From positions 1 through 64,000 of the forward strand of contig NZ_JAKSYD010000016.1 of NCBI RefSeq assembly GCF_022829605.1: a stretch of 64,000 bases of DNA, given 5' to 3'. Positions 61,388-64,000 of the stretch are shown here, piece by piece (position 1 is the first letter of the stretch; every line of letters begins with the position of its first letter). Position numbers and translations under genes: made by a program. The DNA comes from Methylobacterium sp. E-065. Lineage in GTDB: Bacteria > Pseudomonadota > Alphaproteobacteria > Rhizobiales > Beijerinckiaceae. Below the pieces are notes generated by a model, which had not been told where the DNA came from, made no database searches, and saw only the letters and a list, made by a program, of their open reading frames with translations.

Positions 61388-62623
61388 TCAGCCGAGATCC
61401 CCATGCGGCCGGTACGGCAGTGCATCGCCTGGGCGAATCTCCGTCAGGTCCTCGGCGAGTTCGACCAGCCCGTCGCTCGCCGACAGGCCGGTGAGCGCCC
61501 CCCCCGGCACGAGAATGGCCTCGGGCATTCCGGCCTCGCCGGGGCGCAGGCACACCCGCAGGTACTCCCGCCGGCCGGCGCGTTTCTGCAGGGCGAAGCC
61601 GCTGCGCACGGTGAGCGCCGGCGTCGCATCCTCCGTCCCGGAAAGATGCAGGACCATGGGCTTGAGCACCGCAAGCGCGGTCACGTAGGCGGCGGCCGGG
61701 TTGCCCGGCAGCCCGATGAATGGCGTGCCCGCCACCGTTCCGAGCGCGACCGGACGGCCCGGCTTGATCGCGAGGCGCCAGAGCGTGAGCGATCCGGAGG
61801 CCTCAACGGCGGCACGGACGTGATCCTCCTCCCCGACAGAGACGCCCCCCGAGGTCAGGATCAGGTCGTGCTCGGCAGCGGCCGCCGCGAGGCGGTCGCG
61901 CACCTGCCCGGGCACATCACGCAGGATGCCGAGATCGTGGGGGTCGGCGCCGAGCCGCCGCAGCAGCGCGGCGAGCATCGGCCGGTTGGCATCGTGGATG
62001 CCGGCGGGTGGCAAGGGCTCGCCCGACGGCGTCAGCTCGTCGCCTGTGGAGAACAGCGCGACCCGCAGAGGTACACGCAGGCGCAGATCGGGGCGCCCGA
62101 GCGCGGCGGCGAGCGCCAGATGCCGCGGCCCGAGCCGGGTCCCGGCGGGGATCGCACGGGTGCCGCGTGCGATGTCCTCGCCGGCTCGACGCCGATTGGC
62201 GCCCGGCGCGAGCTCCGCGGGCAGGCGCACGATCTGGCCGTCGAGTTGAACGTCCTCCTGCATGGCCACGGTATCGGTGCCCGGGGGCATCGGTGCCCCG
62301 GTGAAGATCCGCACCGCGCGGCCCATTCCGGTTTCGGCCGGCGCATGGCCAGCCGGCACCCGACCGCCGAGGGGCAGGCTGTCCGCTCCAGGGGCAAGAT
62401 CGGCGGCCCGGAAGGCGTAGCCGTCCACTGCGGCGTTGTCGAAGGGCGGCAGGTCGAGGGGCGCGATCAGATCCTCGGCGAGAATCCGACCGTCTGCGCC
62501 CGCCAGCGGCACGGTCTCGATGCCGGCGAGCACCGGAAGGCGCGCCCGGATCAGCGCCACCGCATCGGCGACCCGCAGGGGTGCGGGCGGCGTCTCGAAG
62601 CAATCGGAACTCAGGCGACCCAT
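61388..62623 (-). CDS. moeA: Molybdopterin molybdotransferase MoeA
   Basis: The 411-residue enzyme inserts molybdate into adenylated molybdopterin. Blocks are FDNAAVDGYAFRAADL, GRAVRIFTGAPMPPGTDTVA, VALFSTGDELTPSGEPL, LTSGGVSVGEEDHV, KPGRPVALG and FIGLPGNPAAAYVT, covering the four MoeA domains in order. moaD at 6.5 kb belongs to the same pathway. It shares strand and likely transcript with ispE. Confidence 0.95.
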   Translation of the reverse strand: MGRLSSDCFETPPAPLRVADAVALIRARLPVLAGIETVPLAGADGRILAEDLIAPLDLPPFDNAAVDGYAFRAADLAPGADSLPLGGRVPAGHAPAETGMGRAVRIFTGAPMPPGTDTVAMQEDVQLDGQIVRLPAELAPGANRRRAGEDIARGTRAIPAGTRLGPRHLALAAALGRPDLRLRVPLRVALFSTGDELTPSGEPLPPAGIHDANRPMLAALLRRLGADPHDLGILRDVPGQVRDRLAAAAAEHDLILTSGGVSVGEEDHVRAAVEASGSLTLWRLAIKPGRPVALGTVAGTPFIGLPGNPAAAYVTALAVLKPMVLHLSGTEDATPALTVRSGFALQKRAGRREYLRVCLRPGEAGMPEAILVPGGALTGLSASDGLVELAEDLTEIRPGDALPYRPHGDLG

Positions 62624-62780
62624 GATGGCACGGGATCAGGCTGGGGCAGGCGGGTCGGCACGGGGCGGCCTCGCGGGCGGTGGTAGGCCGGCTTGCGACA
62701 TCGGGATCGCGCGATCAAGCCCCGAGCGACGGCGCGAATCATCGCTCGCACGGGTCCGATCCGCTACGACCCGGTTCGCC

Positions 62781-63926
62781 ATGCCCGAGCCCGCTCTGCC
62801 AACCGCCCAGGAACTTCCCTGCCAGCGCCACCTGTTCGAGGTGCCGGAGGCGGTCAGCTACCTCGATGCGGCGGCGTGGTCGCCGCTGCCGCTTTGCGTG
62901 CGCGCCGCCGGCGAGACCGGCCTCCTGACCAAGAGCCGACCCTGGGACCATCCGCGTGAGGCAATTCCCGCTCAGGTCGAGCGAGCTCGGGCCGCGGCGG
63001 CCCGGCTGATCGGAGCCGAATCGGACGATGTCGCGATCGTCGGCGCAGTCAGCCAAGCCATGGCAATAGCCGCGCGCAACCTCGCGCCGATCCCCGGCGG
63101 CCGCCTGCTGCGGGTGGCCGACGAATTTCCGTCCCTGCGCTTCGCCTTCGACCGGCTGGCTGCCGCACAGGGGCTCACCGTGGAGGAGGTCGTGCGTCCC
63201 CCGGATGGCAACTGGACCGCCGCGCTGCTCGCCGCAATCGCGCGCCCGGGCGCACCGCCGCTCGCGCTCGCCACTCTGACCCCGCTGCACTGGACCGACG
63301 GAAGCCTGATCGACCTCGACCGCCTCGCGCCCGCAGTCCACGCGACCGGTGCGGCCCTGGTGATCGATGCGACGCAGGCGGTCGGTGCCATCCCGGTGGA
63401 TGTGGCCCGCTGGCGGCCCGATTTCCTGGCGTTCCCGACCTACAAATGGGCGCTGGGACCCTACGGCCTCGCCTTCCTGTACGCGGCGCCGCACCGGCAG
63501 GACGGCACGGCGCTCGACGAGCATGTCGGCAACCGCCCGGCGGCTGTTGGCGCGCGGCGCTACGATCGAGGCGAGCTCAACGATCCCGTGGCGCTCCCGA
63601 TGGCCTCAGCCGGGCTGGAGCTGATCGCCAGCTGGGGCGTGCCGGTCGTCGCCGCTCGCCTGCGCGGGCTGACGGACCGGCTTGCGGATGCGCTCGATGT
63701 GCTCGGTCTCGAGATTGCACCGCGAAACCTGCGGGCGCCCCACATTCTTGGATTGCGGCGGCCAGGTGGGCTGCCTGCCGGATTTATCGAAGGCCTGCGC
63801 CGCGACGGGGTCTTCGCGAGCGTACGCGCCGGGGCTCTGCGGCTGAGCCCCCATGTCTGGGTCAACGACGACGACCTCGCCCGGTGCGTCGCGGCGATCC
63901 GGAACGGCCTCGGCGGCGCAGCGTAG
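62781..63926 (+). CDS. Class V aminotransferase / cysteine desulfurase-like
   Basis: The 381-residue PLP enzyme has VSYLDAAAWSPLPLCV at the start, the DATQAVGAIPVDV Asp motif and the Schiff-base Lys in FPTYKWALGPYG. The loop that would carry the catalytic Cys in desulfurases is not evident (VFASVRAGALRLSPHVW), so it may be an epimerase, lyase or kynureninase-like enzyme instead. Substrate is unknown. It is divergent from moeA. Confidence 0.85.
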   Translation: MPEPALPTAQELPCQRHLFEVPEAVSYLDAAAWSPLPLCVRAAGETGLLTKSRPWDHPREAIPAQVERARAAAARLIGAESDDVAIVGAVSQAMAIAARNLAPIPGGRLLRVADEFPSLRFAFDRLAAAQGLTVEEVVRPPDGNWTAALLAAIARPGAPPLALATLTPLHWTDGSLIDLDRLAPAVHATGAALVIDATQAVGAIPVDVARWRPDFLAFPTYKWALGPYGLAFLYAAPHRQDGTALDEHVGNRPAAVGARRYDRGELNDPVALPMASAGLELIASWGVPVVAARLRGLTDRLADALDVLGLEIAPRNLRAPHILGLRRPGGLPAGFIEGLRRDGVFASVRAGALRLSPHVWVNDDDLARCVAAIRNGLGGAA

Positions 63927-63934
63927 CGCGACGG

Positions 63935-64000
63935 TCAGGCCGCGATCTCCGCCGCGGGGGCCTGCCCGGCCGCGTCCGCTCGCTTGCCGAAGCGTCGGCG
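63935..64000 (-). CDS. Possible C-terminus of a gene entering from the right
   Basis: The minus-strand frame is open from the window edge to a TGA at 63937-63935 and encodes RRRFGKRADAAGQAPAAEIA at the end. The Ala-rich tail is plausible for a protein end. Too little is present to identify it. Confidence 0.35.
   Translation of the reverse strand, partial: RRRFGKRADAAGQAPAAEIAA

Noticed and set aside
58089..62686. Long antisense frames opposite the ClC gene and opposite ispE/moeA
   Set aside because: They are Gln/Arg/His-rich shadows; the sense genes have complete family signatures.
1..64000. CRISPR arrays, insertion sequences, integrases or a prophage
   Set aside because: No evenly spaced repeats, transposase or integrase motifs, or structural phage genes were seen; the only phage-like product is the isolated gene at 54261.

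Overview
The window is GC-rich, densely coded chromosomal DNA of an alphaproteobacterium, most likely Methylobacterium or a close relative in the Hyphomicrobiales. This is read from gene content and regulatory sites, not from a database search. The markers are flbT/flaF, RcdA (DUF1465), DUF6101, a Caulobacter-type xylose dehydrogenase, a 6S RNA directly before the 5-formyltetrahydrofolate cyclo-ligase gene, a GAAC-N7-GAAC LexA-type box and EcfG-type (GGAAC-N16/17-CGTT) promoters. There is no rRNA, no complete tRNA, no insertion sequence, no CRISPR array and no clear prophage.

Layout. 1-7.2 kb: the end of an outer-membrane beta-barrel gene, a DUF2076 protein, an L,D-transpeptidase, a CheZ-like protein, the run uvrC-pgsA-moaD and a small secreted protein with an EcfG-type promoter. 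7.4-11.3 kb: an EamA transporter, xylose dehydrogenase, convergent flbT and flaF, and small hypothetical genes. 11.3-13.8 kb: a phosphoesterase, a CcdA-like protein and selD, which carries an in-frame UGA at codon 31. 13.9-19.6 kb: exopolysaccharide locus 1 (two glycosyltransferases, a GumC/Wzz-like protein, a WecG/TagA enzyme). 19.8-29.2 kb: housekeeping genes (Nudix, TusA-like, glutamate-cysteine ligase, rsmE, ubiA, an inositol-monophosphatase-family enzyme, a cold-shock protein) and a decayed PfpI gene. 29.4-36.9 kb: a Tat-exported phosphoesterase, a second L,D-transpeptidase and a putative copper-handling cluster (DUF2946, DUF1775-PCu(A)C fusion, DUF2946, TonB receptor). 37.1-45.3 kb: rcdA, metQ-like, rpmE, an ABC exporter, a MotA/MotB-like pair, ymdB-like, 5-FCL and 6S RNA. 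45.6-51.5 kb: a small gene, an AT-rich stretch and exopolysaccharide locus 2. 51.7-64 kb: yciB, ccmC-ccmD-ccmG, an SOS-box gene, trmN6-like/DUF2007, octaprenyl diphosphate synthase, marR-ClC with a palindromic operator, ispE, moeA and a class V aminotransferase.

Most genes are core metabolism and envelope biogenesis. The best leads are the selD UGA, the SOS-box gene at 54.2 kb, the ClC operator, the copper cluster, the non-flagellar MotA/MotB-like pair and a family of about 100-bp intergenic repeats in both orientations.
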